Shown in pieces: positions 32,200 to 41,760 of a stretch of DNA of 64,000 nt (its first letter is position 1; the number at the start of each line of letters is the position of its first letter). A model generated the notes under the pieces. The model searched no databases. It was not told where the DNA came from and worked only from the letters and a program-made list of their open reading frames with translations. Location: assembly GCA_017303475.1 (NCBI GenBank), contig JAFLBO010000025.1, forward strand, positions 17,542 through 81,541, read 5' to 3'. A program made the position numbers and the translations under genes. This DNA comes from Chitinophagales bacterium (GTDB lineage: Bacteria > Bacteroidota > Bacteroidia > Chitinophagales > Saprospiraceae).

Positions 32200-34719
32200 T
32201 CATCCCCCCATCCGCTTCTTATTCAACTCCGTCAAAAAACGGTTCAATTCATCCACTGAGTAATACAAAACCTCCCTCGGCTTGGAACCATCCGCCGGGC
32301 CAACTATTCCCAAAGCCTCCAGCTGATCCATAATCCGGCCTGCCCGGTTGTAACCAAGCTTCATACGACGCTGTATCAAACTGGTACTGCCATGCTGGGT
32401 TTCCACCACCAAACGGGCCGCATCCTCCAGCATGTCGTCCATATCCGCAAAACTGAACTGCTTGCCGCTTTTACCGTCGCTCTGCTCTCCTTCCGGATGA
32501 AATTCGGGCAAAAAGAACGGCTCGGGGAAGCCTTGTTGCTTAGCAATAAACTGAATTACACGCTCTACCTCTGGCGTATCTACAAACGCCGATTGCAAAC
32601 GAATAATATCTCCACCTACCGACAACAGCATATCCCCCCGACCCGTCAGCTGCTCGGCGCCGCCGGCGTCCAGAATGGTTCGGGAGTCTACCTTGGAGGC
32701 TACTTTAAAGGCAATACGCGCCGGGAAGTTGGCTTTGATCACACCGGTAATGATGTTCACCGATGGCCTTTGTGTAGCAATAATCAGGTGAATACCTACC
32801 GCACGCGCCAGCTGCGCCAAACGCCCAATAGGTAATTCCACCTCTTTACCCGCCGTCATGATCAGGTCGGCAAACTCGTCGATGATCAAGACGATGTAAG
32901 GCAGGAAGCGGTGCCCCTTGTGCGGGTTAAGCCTGCGTGCCACAAACTTGTCGTTATACTCCGTAATGTTCCGCGTTTCGGCCTTTTTGAGCAGGTCGTA
33001 GCGCGTTTCCATCTCAATGATCAGCGAGTTGAGGGTATGCACCACCTTGGTGGTATCGGTCACAATCGGCTCGGTTTGATCCGGAAGGAAGCCCAGGAAG
33101 TGGTTTTCCAGGTGTGCATACGGGAACAATTCTACCTTCTTAGGGTCAATCAGGATGAGTTTTACCTGTGATGGGTGCTTTTTGTACAGCAACGACATCA
33201 GCACCACGTTGATACCCACCGATTTACCCTGGCCCGTGGCGCCCGCTATCAGCAGGTGCGGCATACGGGTGAGGTCGGCCACAAACACCTCGTTCTGAAT
33301 GGTTTTGCCCAACGCAATGGGCAATTCCATTTTGGCGCGTTTGAAACGGTCGTCAGTCAGTACCTCGCGGATACCCACCGTCTGGCGTTTTTTATTTGGT
33401 ACCTCGATACCGATGGTACCCTTTCCCGGAATAGGAGCAATGATACGAATGCCCAGCGCCGAAAGGTTCAGGGCAATATCGTCTTCCAGGTTTTTGATTT
33501 TGGAAATACGGATACCCTTTGCCGGAATGATCTCGTACAGCGTTACGGTTGGGCCGATGGTTGCCTTGATTTTTTCAATTTCAATTTTGAAATACATCAA
33601 GGTTTGCAGGATCTGGTTTTTATTGGCTTCCAGTTCCTCGCGGTCTACTTCCAGCACCGTGTTTTCATGTTCTACCAGCAGCTGTGAGTGCGGGTACTCA
33701 TAGTGCGAGAGTTCCAGGGTGGGGTCGTATGGTTCGCTCAGATTGGGGTTGTCTTCCTGAATCACCGTGGTGGGTGGCTTGTAGGATTCAGCTTCGTCTG
33801 GCGTTACCGGCACAGGTGGTGGCGCCACCACAATTTCCAGATCCCCTTCGTTGCCTGGTACCAGGGTTTCGCGTTTGTCAGCCGTAACCTTTGCAGAGGC
33901 AGGCTCTTCTGCGAAAAGGGCAGACCGTTGCGACAGGTCGAGCGACAATTGTCCGATGGTTTCAAAATCATCGGTTACGGGAGGGGTAGTAACAGTTGCC
34001 GTAGCCGTTGCCACTGGTTCGGCTGCCGGTGATTCGATGGTATGGTCTTCAAAAATTGAAGTGCGCGGGTGGCGCGAGTTGGTAGCCGGTTTGCGCTTGC
34101 CAAAATTGCCGCTCAGCAGATCGGTCCAGGCCTGTTTGGTTTCGTCCCAGAGTTTTTGCCAGGTGAATTCTGTCAGGTCCGGGTTGTTAGACCAAACGAA
34201 GGTGCCAACCAGGGCAAACAGCATAAGGGCCAGTGTTCCCACCACACCTATAAAGTTCTGGATATATTCGCTGATGGCTTGTCCAAAAACACCGCCCCAG
34301 GGGAATTCCAGTTTTTGCAAAAAGAAGGATGCCAACACTGAAGCGATGGTCATCAGAATTACCGTGCGCTGGAAGGTAGTGTTCAGGTAACCCAGCGGAG
34401 TGCGGCGTATGAAAGCCAGACCATACTTATATAATAGGTATACAAACCCGAAAGAGGCCACCCCGAAGCCCCAGTAAATAATGGAATCTGCCAGAAAGGC
34501 CCCCAGCCGACCGAGCCAGTTATCTACCGGAACGTCATCGAAGAACACATCCCAGGAAAAACGGAATACCACATCGTGGTCGTTTTTCCAGGTAAAGAAG
34601 TAAGAGGTAAAGGCTATAAAGAGGTAGAAAGACAGAAACAGCAGAAACACCCCGAAGAGTTTGGAAACTCGTTCGCTGTCGAAGTTCATGCTAAGCTGTC
34701 CGCGTTTTTTGGCTGCCAT
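32200..34719 (-). CDS. ftsK: DNA translocase FtsK
   Basis: A septum-anchored ATP-driven DNA pump that resolves chromosomes at division. Four or so N-terminal membrane helices (residues ~20-185) are followed by a Pro/Thr/Glu-rich linker (~200-345) and the motor. The Walker A motif is GATGQGKS (493-500), with ILIDPKKVELFPY shortly after, and Walker B is in YIVLIIDEFADL. GRGDMLL follows and the C-terminal gamma winged helix is SLIQRRMKLGYNRAGRIMDQLEALGIVGPADGSKPREVL. Total length 839 residues. A -7 box lies 38 nt upstream. The 209 nt downstream to the next gene hold nothing recognisable. Confidence 0.97.
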   Translation of the reverse strand: MAAKKRGQLSMNFDSERVSKLFGVFLLFLSFYLFIAFTSYFFTWKNDHDVVFRFSWDVFFDDVPVDNWLGRLGAFLADSIIYWGFGVASFGFVYLLYKYGLAFIRRTPLGYLNTTFQRTVILMTIASVLASFFLQKLEFPWGGVFGQAISEYIQNFIGVVGTLALMLFALVGTFVWSNNPDLTEFTWQKLWDETKQAWTDLLSGNFGKRKPATNSRHPRTSIFEDHTIESPAAEPVATATATVTTPPVTDDFETIGQLSLDLSQRSALFAEEPASAKVTADKRETLVPGNEGDLEIVVAPPPVPVTPDEAESYKPPTTVIQEDNPNLSEPYDPTLELSHYEYPHSQLLVEHENTVLEVDREELEANKNQILQTLMYFKIEIEKIKATIGPTVTLYEIIPAKGIRISKIKNLEDDIALNLSALGIRIIAPIPGKGTIGIEVPNKKRQTVGIREVLTDDRFKRAKMELPIALGKTIQNEVFVADLTRMPHLLIAGATGQGKSVGINVVLMSLLYKKHPSQVKLILIDPKKVELFPYAHLENHFLGFLPDQTEPIVTDTTKVVHTLNSLIIEMETRYDLLKKAETRNITEYNDKFVARRLNPHKGHRFLPYIVLIIDEFADLIMTAGKEVELPIGRLAQLARAVGIHLIIATQRPSVNIITGVIKANFPARIAFKVASKVDSRTILDAGGAEQLTGRGDMLLSVGGDIIRLQSAFVDTPEVERVIQFIAKQQGFPEPFFLPEFHPEGEQSDGKSGKQFSFADMDDMLEDAARLVVETQHGSTSLIQRRMKLGYNRAGRIMDQLEALGIVGPADGSKPREVLYYSVDELNRFLTELNKKRMGG

Positions 34720-34756
34720 GCAATGTTGGTCTGGTGGAATGGGGCAAGATTCAGGG

Positions 34757-34764
34757 CAAAAGTA
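34757..34764 (-). promoter_or_regulatory. -7 box of ftsK
   Basis: On the minus strand TACTTTTG followed by CCC, 37 nt before the ftsK ATG. Confidence 0.5.
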
Positions 34765-34818
34765 GCAGGTGTGAATGGAAAAATCTATTCTAATGCCACA
34801 AGTCTGTCAGGATGAATT

Positions 34819-34929
34819 TCAATGAGTGAATAAACTGCCAGGAGAGAAATGATATGTTACAGTGCACCCATTAGCGGTAAAATATTGGCCAATAGATTTT
34901 GGCAACTGTGCATCAATGAGTTCGGTCAT
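34819..34929 (-). pseudogene. Truncated DUF5615 PIN-like toxin
   Basis: A 36-codon frame whose ATG overlaps the TGA of the DUF433 gene (ATGA). It reads MTELIDAQLPKSIGQYF, then a second strand ending in VTYHFSP, and stops. The LIDAQLP start, the helix and the second strand are how DUF5615 PIN-like nuclease toxins begin, but the family runs to about 100-120 residues with further acidic residues that are missing. The overlap is the usual coupling of this toxin with a DUF433 antitoxin. It is probably a dead remnant. The cause (frameshift, deletion) cannot be seen. Confidence 0.65.
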
Positions 34930-35171
34930 GCTGCAAGCGAGTATACCTGAACGCTTTTTGCCTTGATGGCTTGAGTTGCGTAAGCAAGACTTGCCAGTAC
35001 ATCCTCGCTGGTCAAGTCCGGAAACTCAGATAAGATATCTTCAATGGTATCCCCGGCAGATAAAAGTTCAAGTATTCCTTCCACCGTATAACGAAGTCCT
35101 CTGATGGTGGGTTTCCCATGGCAAATCTCTAGAGAGATAGTTATTCGACTAAGCAGGGAAGAGTCATTCAT
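34926..35171 (-). CDS. DUF433 antitoxin-like protein
   Basis: An 81-residue DUF433 protein: RITISLEICHGKPTIRGLRYTVEGILELLSAGDTIEDILSEFPDLTSEDVLASLAYA. This is a small helical DNA-binding fold found as antitoxin next to DUF5615 toxins. The canonical 'P-x-I-x-G-x-R' is present as KPTIRGLR. The start MNDSSLLSR was preferred to an upstream Met because it places the family start correctly. Its presumed toxin partner overlaps its stop codon but is truncated, leaving an orphan antitoxin. Confidence 0.8.
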   Translation of the reverse strand: MNDSSLLSRITISLEICHGKPTIRGLRYTVEGILELLSAGDTIEDILSEFPDLTSEDVLASLAYATQAIKAKSVQVYSLAA

Positions 35172-35256
35172 ATTGCAACAGTTGAGTAAATTGGTTACAA
35201 ATGTAGCAAATCCACCAGAATTGAACACCTGCATATTATATATGCGTCTTTAAGCG

Positions 35257-35892
35257 TCACTTCTTCCGTACCATCATCAGCCCATCCCTCAGCGGGAGCA
35301 GCAGATTTTCCACCCGTTCATCCTGGTGCACAAACTGGTTGAATGAACGCAACAGTCGGGCAGTTTCGTCTTTTTCATTGCCGGAAGCTACTTTGCCATC
35401 CCACAACACATTATCGGCCAGCAGAATTCCGCTTGGGCGCATTTTGCCAAGGGCGAGTTCATAGTGTTCGGGGTAGTCCAGTTTGCCGGCATCCAGAAAC
35501 ACCAGGTCAAAAACTTCGTCCAGGGTTGGAACAATTTTGGCTGCATCGCCGAAGTGCAGCACCACCTGATGCTGGTATCCGGCCATTTCCACGTGTTTGC
35601 GGATGATGTAACCCAGTTCGTCGTTGGCTTCAATGGTATGGAGTTTGCCATCCGGTGGTAGTCCGGCGGCCAGGCAAAGTGCGGAGTAACCGGTAAAAGT
35701 TCCAATTTCGAGTATTCGTTGCGGCCGCAGCATGAGGCTGATAAACCGGAGCAGCTGGCCCTGATAAGCGCCGCTCATCATTTGGGGCGCCAGGGTACGG
35801 AGCTGCGTTTCTCGTTCCAGGTGGTGGAAAACGGGGTCGAGCGGACTGGTATGAGCCAGGCAATAGTCGAATGTTGGGTCTGCTTGAGCCAT
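35257..35892 (-). CDS. O-methyltransferase (family 3, CCoAOMT-like)
   Basis: A 211-residue SAM-dependent methyltransferase with a Rossmann fold: the SAM motif ILEIGTFTGYSALCLAAGLP, an acidic ribose-binding strand LHTIEAND, the metal-site region FDLVFLDAGKLDYPEHYELAL and LADNVLWDGKV. This order is that of the divalent-metal-dependent caffeoyl-CoA-type family, present in most bacteria and of unclear natural substrate. Normal length. The 73-nt stretch before the tRNA promoter gives no operon partner. Confidence 0.9.
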   Translation of the reverse strand: MAQADPTFDYCLAHTSPLDPVFHHLERETQLRTLAPQMMSGAYQGQLLRFISLMLRPQRILEIGTFTGYSALCLAAGLPPDGKLHTIEANDELGYIIRKHVEMAGYQHQVVLHFGDAAKIVPTLDEVFDLVFLDAGKLDYPEHYELALGKMRPSGILLADNVLWDGKVASGNEKDETARLLRSFNQFVHQDERVENLLLPLRDGLMMVRKK

Positions 35893-35965
35893 AAAACGGG
35901 GTAAAAGCCGGTATTTTTAAGTTTGCTGCAAAGGTCAACCTATTTTTTGCGGAAATTTTTAAAAA

Positions 35966-36000
35966 TTGTTTTTCAGTTTCATTCAGAAGATATACCTTTG
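35966..36000 (+). promoter_or_regulatory. Promoter of the tRNA-tuf cluster
   Basis: TTG at 35966-35968, 24 nt, then TACCTTTG at 35993-36000 followed by GCAC-CG-type sequence as in front of tRNA-Asn. It is the only clear consensus promoter before the tRNA-Thr gene and may drive the tRNA-tuf segment. Confidence 0.6.
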
Positions 36001-36085
36001 CACTCGCTTTTCGAGAGGGGGTCAAATTTCACTCGAAATTCAGTTGTTTGAAAACGAAATTATAGTCTTTTACGGCTACAAATTT

Positions 36086-36158
36086 GCCACTGTAGCTCAG
36101 CTGGTAGAGCAGCTGATTTGTAATCAGCTGGTCGGGGGTTCGAGTCCCTCCAGTGGCT
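36086..36158 (+). tRNA. trnT: tRNA-Thr (anticodon TGT)
   Basis: Acceptor GCCACTG/CAGTGGC, anticodon arm CTGAT-TTGTAAT-CAG, T-loop TTCGAGT, discriminator T. First of four tRNAs before tuf. No encoded CCA. Confidence 0.95.
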
Positions 36159-36238
36159 CTCGTTTTCATACTTTTTTCTCCTGTTGGTCAGGAACTATTT
36201 GATTGTCAAATTGTTTTTGTCTGGCAAAATCGCACCAA

Positions 36239-36322
36239 GGGGGTGCCCCGGAGTCGGAGAGCCGGGCCAGACTGTAAATCTGGTGCTTTACCGCTGAGTA
36301 GGTTCGAATCCCACCACCCCCA
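36239..36322 (+). tRNA. trnY: tRNA-Tyr (anticodon GTA)
   Basis: 84 nt with a long variable arm, as expected of bacterial tRNA-Tyr. Acceptor GGGGGTG/CACCCCC, anticodon loop CTGTAAA, T-loop TTCGAAT with one A-C mismatch in the T stem, discriminator A. Confidence 0.93.
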
Positions 36323-36412
36323 CTTAACCCTCCGAAGCGCCGCCAAAGGCGGTGCAAAGGCGGGTTTTCGCTATTAATGCCGCCTTCGCGCTAAAACGCT
36401 ACGGCGGAGAAT

Positions 36413-36485
36413 GCGGTGGTAACTCAGTTGGTAGAGTGTCAGCCTTCCAAGCTGAATGTCGCGAGTTCGAATCTCGTCCGCCGCT
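36413..36485 (+). tRNA. trnG: tRNA-Gly (anticodon TCC)
   Basis: Acceptor GCGGTGG/CCGCCGC, anticodon loop CTTCCAA, T-loop TTCGAAT, discriminator T. The three bases after it (36486-36488) are CCA, the only tRNA here with an encoded CCA end. Confidence 0.94.
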
Positions 36486-36567
36486 CCAAGAGTCAGTGAA
36501 GTTGTTGTGAAGTGAAGATGCTGTTCTCCGAAATTGCCTGATCACCTCACCTCTATTCATTGAAATT

Positions 36568-36639
<72 letters not shown>

Positions 36640-36777
36640 CAAGAGAAAGTGATAAGCTGATAATTTCTCAATGTGATAAAGACAGGTTCAACATGTTATC
36701 ACATCATCACATTATCGAATTGTCACAAATTTAAACCAATTTTTCACTTTAACTTTTAGATTTAAAAGTCTTTTACA

Positions 36778-37974
<1,197 letters not shown>

Positions 37975-37978
37975 TATT

Positions 37979-38124
37979 AACGGCTCACGGTAGACGGCTG
38001 ACGGTTGACGGATAACGGCTCACGGTAGACGGCTTACGGTAGAAGGTAATAAAATATCATCCACCGTAAACCGTCCAACGTAAGACGTTCACCGTAAACC
38101 GTAGGCCGTCCACCGTCCACCGTA
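37979..38124. repeat. GACGGCTTACGGT-word inverted island between tuf and tRNA-Trp
   Basis: Starts 4 nt after the tuf stop: AACGGCTCACGGTAGACGG words in tandem, a short AT centre (AATAAAATATCAT), then the complements CCACCGTAAACCGTCC. Same family as 14735-14945. It ends two bases before tRNA-Trp. It may uncouple tuf from the downstream operon or be cut as a structured spacer. Confidence 0.9.
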
Positions 38125-38125
38125 A

Positions 38126-38198
38126 AGGGGCATAGCTCAATTGGTAGAGTGGAGGTCTCCAAAACCTCAGGCTGCGGGTTCGAGCCCTGCTGCCCCTG
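38126..38198 (+). tRNA. trnW: tRNA-Trp (anticodon CCA)
   Basis: Acceptor AGGGGCA/TGCCCCT, anticodon stem GAGGT/ACCTC with CCA in the loop, T-loop TTCGAGC, discriminator G. The usual tuf-trnW-secE order. Confidence 0.95.
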
Positions 38199-38295
38199 CA
38201 AAAGTTAAACAAGCTGCTTGTCGTTGTTTCGTTCGTTCCCCGTATCGTGGGCAACGGACTTTTTTAACACCAACAGGCGTCATCACAGGTTTACA

Positions 38296-38487
38296 ATGGA
38301 AAAATTGACGCTTTACCTGAAAGAAAGCTACCATGAGCTGACTAAAGAAGTGCATTGGCCTACTGCCGCTCAGCTGCAGGAAAGTACGATGGTGGTATTA
38401 ACTACCTCCGCGTTGCTGGCCCTGATCATTTTCTTCATGGACAATGCTTGCGGTATTATCATTAAAAAAGGTATTTACGGACTGTAA
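38296..38487 (+). CDS. secE: Preprotein translocase subunit SecE
   Basis: A 63-residue single-span SecE, part of the SecYEG channel. The amphipathic helix YLKESYHELTKEVHWPTAAQLQES is followed by the membrane helix TMVVLTTSALLALIIFFMDN. The start MEKLTLYL was chosen over an upstream frame because it fits the family and its amphipathic helix. It is followed after 50 nt by nusG. Confidence 0.95.
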   Translation: MEKLTLYLKESYHELTKEVHWPTAAQLQESTMVVLTTSALLALIIFFMDNACGIIIKKGIYGL

Positions 38488-38537
38488 TATCCCTTTTCAC
38501 AGATCCGATCCTATTTGCTTAATCCTCCACCAAACGT

Positions 38538-39119
38538 ATGAGCCAGGATAAAGAAACGACAGCAACAACAGCTGTAGAAGAAAAGAAATGGTATTCTCTG
38601 CGTGTCATCAGTGGCAAGGAGAAAAAAATTCAGGAGCGGATCGTGCTTGAGATAGAGCGTTCCGGCTGGAAAGAATTCATTTTTAATGTAATCGTTCCAA
38701 CCGAAAAGGTATATAAAGTGCGCAACGGCAAAAAGGTAATGCAGGAGCGCAACCTGCTTCCAGGCTATATCCTGATCGAAGCCTATGGCTCTAAATTGAA
38801 GGGGGATGTAGCCAAAATGATTGCCGATGTGCCCAATGTGATTCATTTCCTGGGCAAGGAAGATCCGCTGCCCATGACCCATTCTGAGGCTAACCGCCTC
38901 CTAGGTAAAGTGGATGAAAGCACAGAATCCGGCGAAACACTGAGCGAACCATTCCTGGTGAACGAAACCGTGAAAATTATTGACGGCCCGTTTGCAGATT
39001 TCGTAGGTGATGTGCAGGAAGTAAACGAAGAGAAGAAGAAACTCAAGGTGATCGTGAAAATTTTTGGTCGCGGCACCGAAGTGGAACTCAACTTTTTACA
39101 GGTAGAAAAAATCAGCTGA
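38538..39119 (+). CDS. nusG: Transcription termination/antitermination factor NusG
   Basis: A 193-residue RNA polymerase elongation factor. The NGN domain starts KKWYSLRVISGKEKKIQERI and contains NLLPGYILIEA. The KOW domain is VNETVKIIDGPFADFVGDVQEVNEEKKKLKVIVKIFGRGTEVELNF. Standard length and position after secE. An N-terminal polar extension (~15 residues) is ordinary. Confidence 0.97.
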   Translation: MSQDKETTATTAVEEKKWYSLRVISGKEKKIQERIVLEIERSGWKEFIFNVIVPTEKVYKVRNGKKVMQERNLLPGYILIEAYGSKLKGDVAKMIADVPNVIHFLGKEDPLPMTHSEANRLLGKVDESTESGETLSEPFLVNETVKIIDGPFADFVGDVQEVNEEKKKLKVIVKIFGRGTEVELNFLQVEKIS

Positions 39120-39235
39120 CGCAGCATCGCTTGATGCCTGTTCTCCCAGGCTCGCTTCCACAAAAGAGCGCTTGCAGCAGCGGTTTTCATAACAAACTCA
39201 ACAGCAAAGTTTTCACCCGTTGAAAATTTGACACC

Positions 39236-39682
39236 ATGGCAAAAGAAGTAGATGTTTATATTAAACTCCAGGTAAAAGGCGGTCAGGCTAACCCGGCCCC
39301 ACCTATCGGTCCGGCACTCGGTTCCAAAGGTGTGAATATCATGGAGTTCTGCAAGCGCTTCAACGCGCAAACCACCGAGCAAATGGGTAAAATCCTCCCG
39401 GTGGTTATTTCGGTGTATAAAGACAAAACTTTTGACTTTATCATCAAAACCCCTCCGGCAGCTATCCAATTGTTCGAAGCCGCTAAACTGGCTCCAGGTA
39501 AAGGATCTCCGGAACCAAACCGTAAAAAAGTGGGCTCCGTAACCTGGGAACAGGTGCGTGCTATTGCGGAAAATAAAATGCCCGACCTCAATTGCTTTAC
39601 CGTTGAATCCGCTATGAAAATGGTTGCAGGTACTGCCCGCTCCATGGGATTGACGATCAGCGGCGACGCTCCATGGAATTAA
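39236..39682 (+). CDS. rplK: 50S ribosomal protein L11
   Basis: 148 residues with VYIKLQVKGGQANPAPPIGPALGSKGVNIMEFCKRFN at the N-terminus and the C-terminal RNA-binding domain ending VAGTARSMGLTISG. It forms the GTPase-associated stalk base with 23S rRNA and L10. The stop codon lies within a 20-bp perfect palindrome (39681-39700). Confidence 0.98.
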   Translation: MAKEVDVYIKLQVKGGQANPAPPIGPALGSKGVNIMEFCKRFNAQTTEQMGKILPVVISVYKDKTFDFIIKTPPAAIQLFEAAKLAPGKGSPEPNRKKVGSVTWEQVRAIAENKMPDLNCFTVESAMKMVAGTARSMGLTISGDAPWN

Positions 39683-39727
39683 TGTGGGTTAACCCACATT
39701 CAAAAAGGGAGTCCCGCCCATCGGGAC
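39681..39727 (+). promoter_or_regulatory. Palindrome and hairpin between rplK and rplA
   Basis: AATGTGGGTT-AACCCACATT (39681-39700) is a perfect 20-bp palindrome that includes the end of the rplK stop codon. It is followed by the hairpin GTCCCG-CCCAT-CGGGAC (39711-39727), 23 nt before the rplA start. A role in translation control or RNA processing of the L11-L1 message is possible but not shown. Confidence 0.5.
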
Positions 39728-39749
39728 GTTATACCTTAAACATACATCA

Positions 39750-40448
39750 ATGGCAAAGAAGTTAACTAAAAAACGCAAAGCCGTTGAAGGAAAGGTGGAC
39801 GCCAACAAGCTGTACTCGCTGAATGAAGCGATGTCGCTCGTTAAAGATGTGAACACCACCAAATTCAACGCATCGGTTGACGTGCACGTTCGCCTCGGGG
39901 TGGATCCACGTAAAGCCGACCAGGCTCTCCGCGGCACCGTTTCCCTGCCTCACGGCACCGGTAAAACCAAACGCGTGCTGGTTTTCTGTACTCCTGACAA
40001 GGTTGAAGAAGCTAAAGCTGCCGGCGCAGACCACGTTGGTCTCGAAGATTACATCCAGAAAGTATCTGAAGGCTGGATGGATATCGACGTAATCATTGCT
40101 ACGCCTAACGTAATGGCTCAACTCGGTAAAGTAGCCCGCGTACTCGGTCCGCGTGGCTTGATGCCTAACCCTAAAACGGGCACGGTTACTACCGATATCG
40201 CAAACGCAGTAGCAGAGGTTAAAAAAGGTAAAATCGCTTTCCGTGTGGATAAGTTCGGGATCATTCACGCCTCCATCGGTCGCGTGTCTTTCTCTCCCGA
40301 ACAATTGGCCGACAACGCACATGAGCTCATTTCCACGCTGGTGAAAATGAAACCATCTTCCGCTAAAGGCACTTATATGAAGACGGTTTCTGTGGCCAGC
40401 ACCATGAGCCCAGGTATTGCTGTGGATCCAAAATCCATTAAGGTGTAA
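39750..40448 (+). CDS. rplA: 50S ribosomal protein L1
   Basis: 232 residues with the L1 pattern LTKKRKAVEGKVDANKLYSLNEAMSLVK, VDVHVRLGVDPRKADQALRGTVSLPHGTGK, and the signature MAQLGKVARVLGPRGLMPNPKTGTV. It binds the 23S L1 stalk and in many bacteria represses its own operon. The preceding palindrome/hairpin is where such control could act. Confidence 0.98.
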   Translation: MAKKLTKKRKAVEGKVDANKLYSLNEAMSLVKDVNTTKFNASVDVHVRLGVDPRKADQALRGTVSLPHGTGKTKRVLVFCTPDKVEEAKAAGADHVGLEDYIQKVSEGWMDIDVIIATPNVMAQLGKVARVLGPRGLMPNPKTGTVTTDIANAVAEVKKGKIAFRVDKFGIIHASIGRVSFSPEQLADNAHELISTLVKMKPSSAKGTYMKTVSVASTMSPGIAVDPKSIKV

Positions 40449-40526
40449 TCTGGTTTTTGAGAAACACTCAACAACCCGATCAACTTCAACACTCTCTCAA
40501 CACTCACATTTCAACATATCTAGGAA

Positions 40527-41054
40527 ATGACCAGAGAAGAAAAAACGGTAGCGATTGAGGAGCTCAAAGAAGAACTGGGTAACTCTTCGTTCTTTTACCT
40601 CACCGACTCTTCGACGCTCACTGTTGCCAAGATCAACAAGTTCCGTCGGATGTGCTTCGAAAAGGGCATCACGGTTAAAGTGGCCAAAAACACTTTAATT
40701 AAAAAAGCCCTTGAGAACGAACCCGAATCAAAAGGCTACGCAGCGCTGTTCGGCAGCTTGCACGGGCCAACCACCATCCTCATTTCTTCGAACCCAAAGG
40801 CTCCTGCCAAACTGCTCGAAGAATTCCGCAAAACCGAGGAACGTCCAATCCTGAAAGCAGCTTATATTGACTCTTCCGTGTACATTGGCGACGACCAACT
40901 GGCCACACTGGTGAAACTGAAGAGCAAGGAAGAGATGATCGGCGAGATCATCGGTCTGCTGCAATCTCCTGGACGCCGCCTCGCAAGCCAGATCACAGCT
41001 TCCGGTTCCAAAGTGGCCGGTATCGTGAAAACCCTGGCAGAACGCGGAGAATAA
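40527..41054 (+). CDS. rplJ: 50S ribosomal protein L10
   Basis: 175 residues: TREEKTVAIEELKEELGNSSFFYLTDSSTLTVAKINKFRRMCFEKGITVKVAKNTLIKKAL is typical L10, and the C-terminal helix (GRRLASQITASGSKVAGIVKTLAER) anchors L7/L12 dimers. The 78-nt leader between rplA and rplJ is short, and no classic L10 leader fold was confirmed. Confidence 0.97.
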   Translation: MTREEKTVAIEELKEELGNSSFFYLTDSSTLTVAKINKFRRMCFEKGITVKVAKNTLIKKALENEPESKGYAALFGSLHGPTTILISSNPKAPAKLLEEFRKTEERPILKAAYIDSSVYIGDDQLATLVKLKSKEEMIGEIIGLLQSPGRRLASQITASGSKVAGIVKTLAERGE

Positions 41055-41145
41055 CGGCTTCCAAGTTCGCACCATACCCCCAGATTCCACCATTGAAAAC
41101 CTTTGTTTCCAACATTTTCGCAAACAACTTTTAAAATTCTACATC

Positions 41146-41529
41146 ATGGCAGATTTGAAAGCACTGGCTGAAACGCTCGTGGGCCTTACGATTAAAGAAG
41201 CCAACGAGTTGGCTGGTATCCTGAAAGATGATTACGGTATTGAGCCTGCTGCTTCTGCAGTAGCTGTTGCTGCAGCTCCGGCTGGCGGCGGCGCTGGCGA
41301 AGCTGCTGCTGCTGAAAAGACCGAGTTCGACGTTATTCTGAAAGACGCTGGCGCTAACAAGCTCAACGTGGTGAAAGAAGTGAAAAACATCCTCGGTCTC
41401 GGCTTGAAAGAAGCTAAAGACCTCGTAGACGGTGCTCCAAGCCCGCTGAAGAACGGTGTGAACAAAGCTGAAGCTGAGTCCATCAAATCCGCTCTCGAAG
41501 GCGCTGGCGCTGTTGTTGAAATCAAGTAA
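41146..41529 (+). CDS. rplL: 50S ribosomal protein L7/L12
   Basis: 127 residues: the N-terminal dimer domain (ADLKALAETLVGLTIKEANELAGIL), an Ala/Gly-rich hinge, and the C-terminal factor-binding domain EKTEFDVILKDAGANKLNVVKEVKNILGLGLKEAKDLVDGAPSPLK. It forms the stalk that recruits translational GTPases. Confidence 0.98.
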   Translation: MADLKALAETLVGLTIKEANELAGILKDDYGIEPAASAVAVAAAPAGGGAGEAAAAEKTEFDVILKDAGANKLNVVKEVKNILGLGLKEAKDLVDGAPSPLKNGVNKAEAESIKSALEGAGAVVEIK

Positions 41530-41636
41530 GGTTAGAATTCCGGATGTACAGCGCCTTCGGTCTAATCTCCGGTGCTGTTGCTCTGAATTCTTGACTTACT
41601 TATTTCGACACCATGTTCGCTTCTCACTCAAAGTAC

Positions 41637-41705
41637 AGATAGACAAACAGTTAGGCTTGGCACGCGCCCTACACGGCGCATGTGCCAAGCCTCTTGTTGT
41701 CTATC
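41637..41705 (+). promoter_or_regulatory. Long hairpin between rplL and rpoB
   Basis: GATAGACAA (41637-) pairs with TTGTCTATC (to 41705). Inside, AGGCTTGGCAC pairs with GTGCCAAGCCT and GCGCC with GGCGC around a CTACAC loop. It has the position of the attenuator / RNase III site known between rplL and rpoB in E. coli, so a similar role is inferred. The left arm shares GTTAGGCTTGG with the hairpin after rpoB (45617). Confidence 0.65.
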
Positions 41706-41760
41706 CCTACTCCCCCAAACCAAAACAGCCGTTGCCAACCAGCATTTTTTGCAAAAAAAT

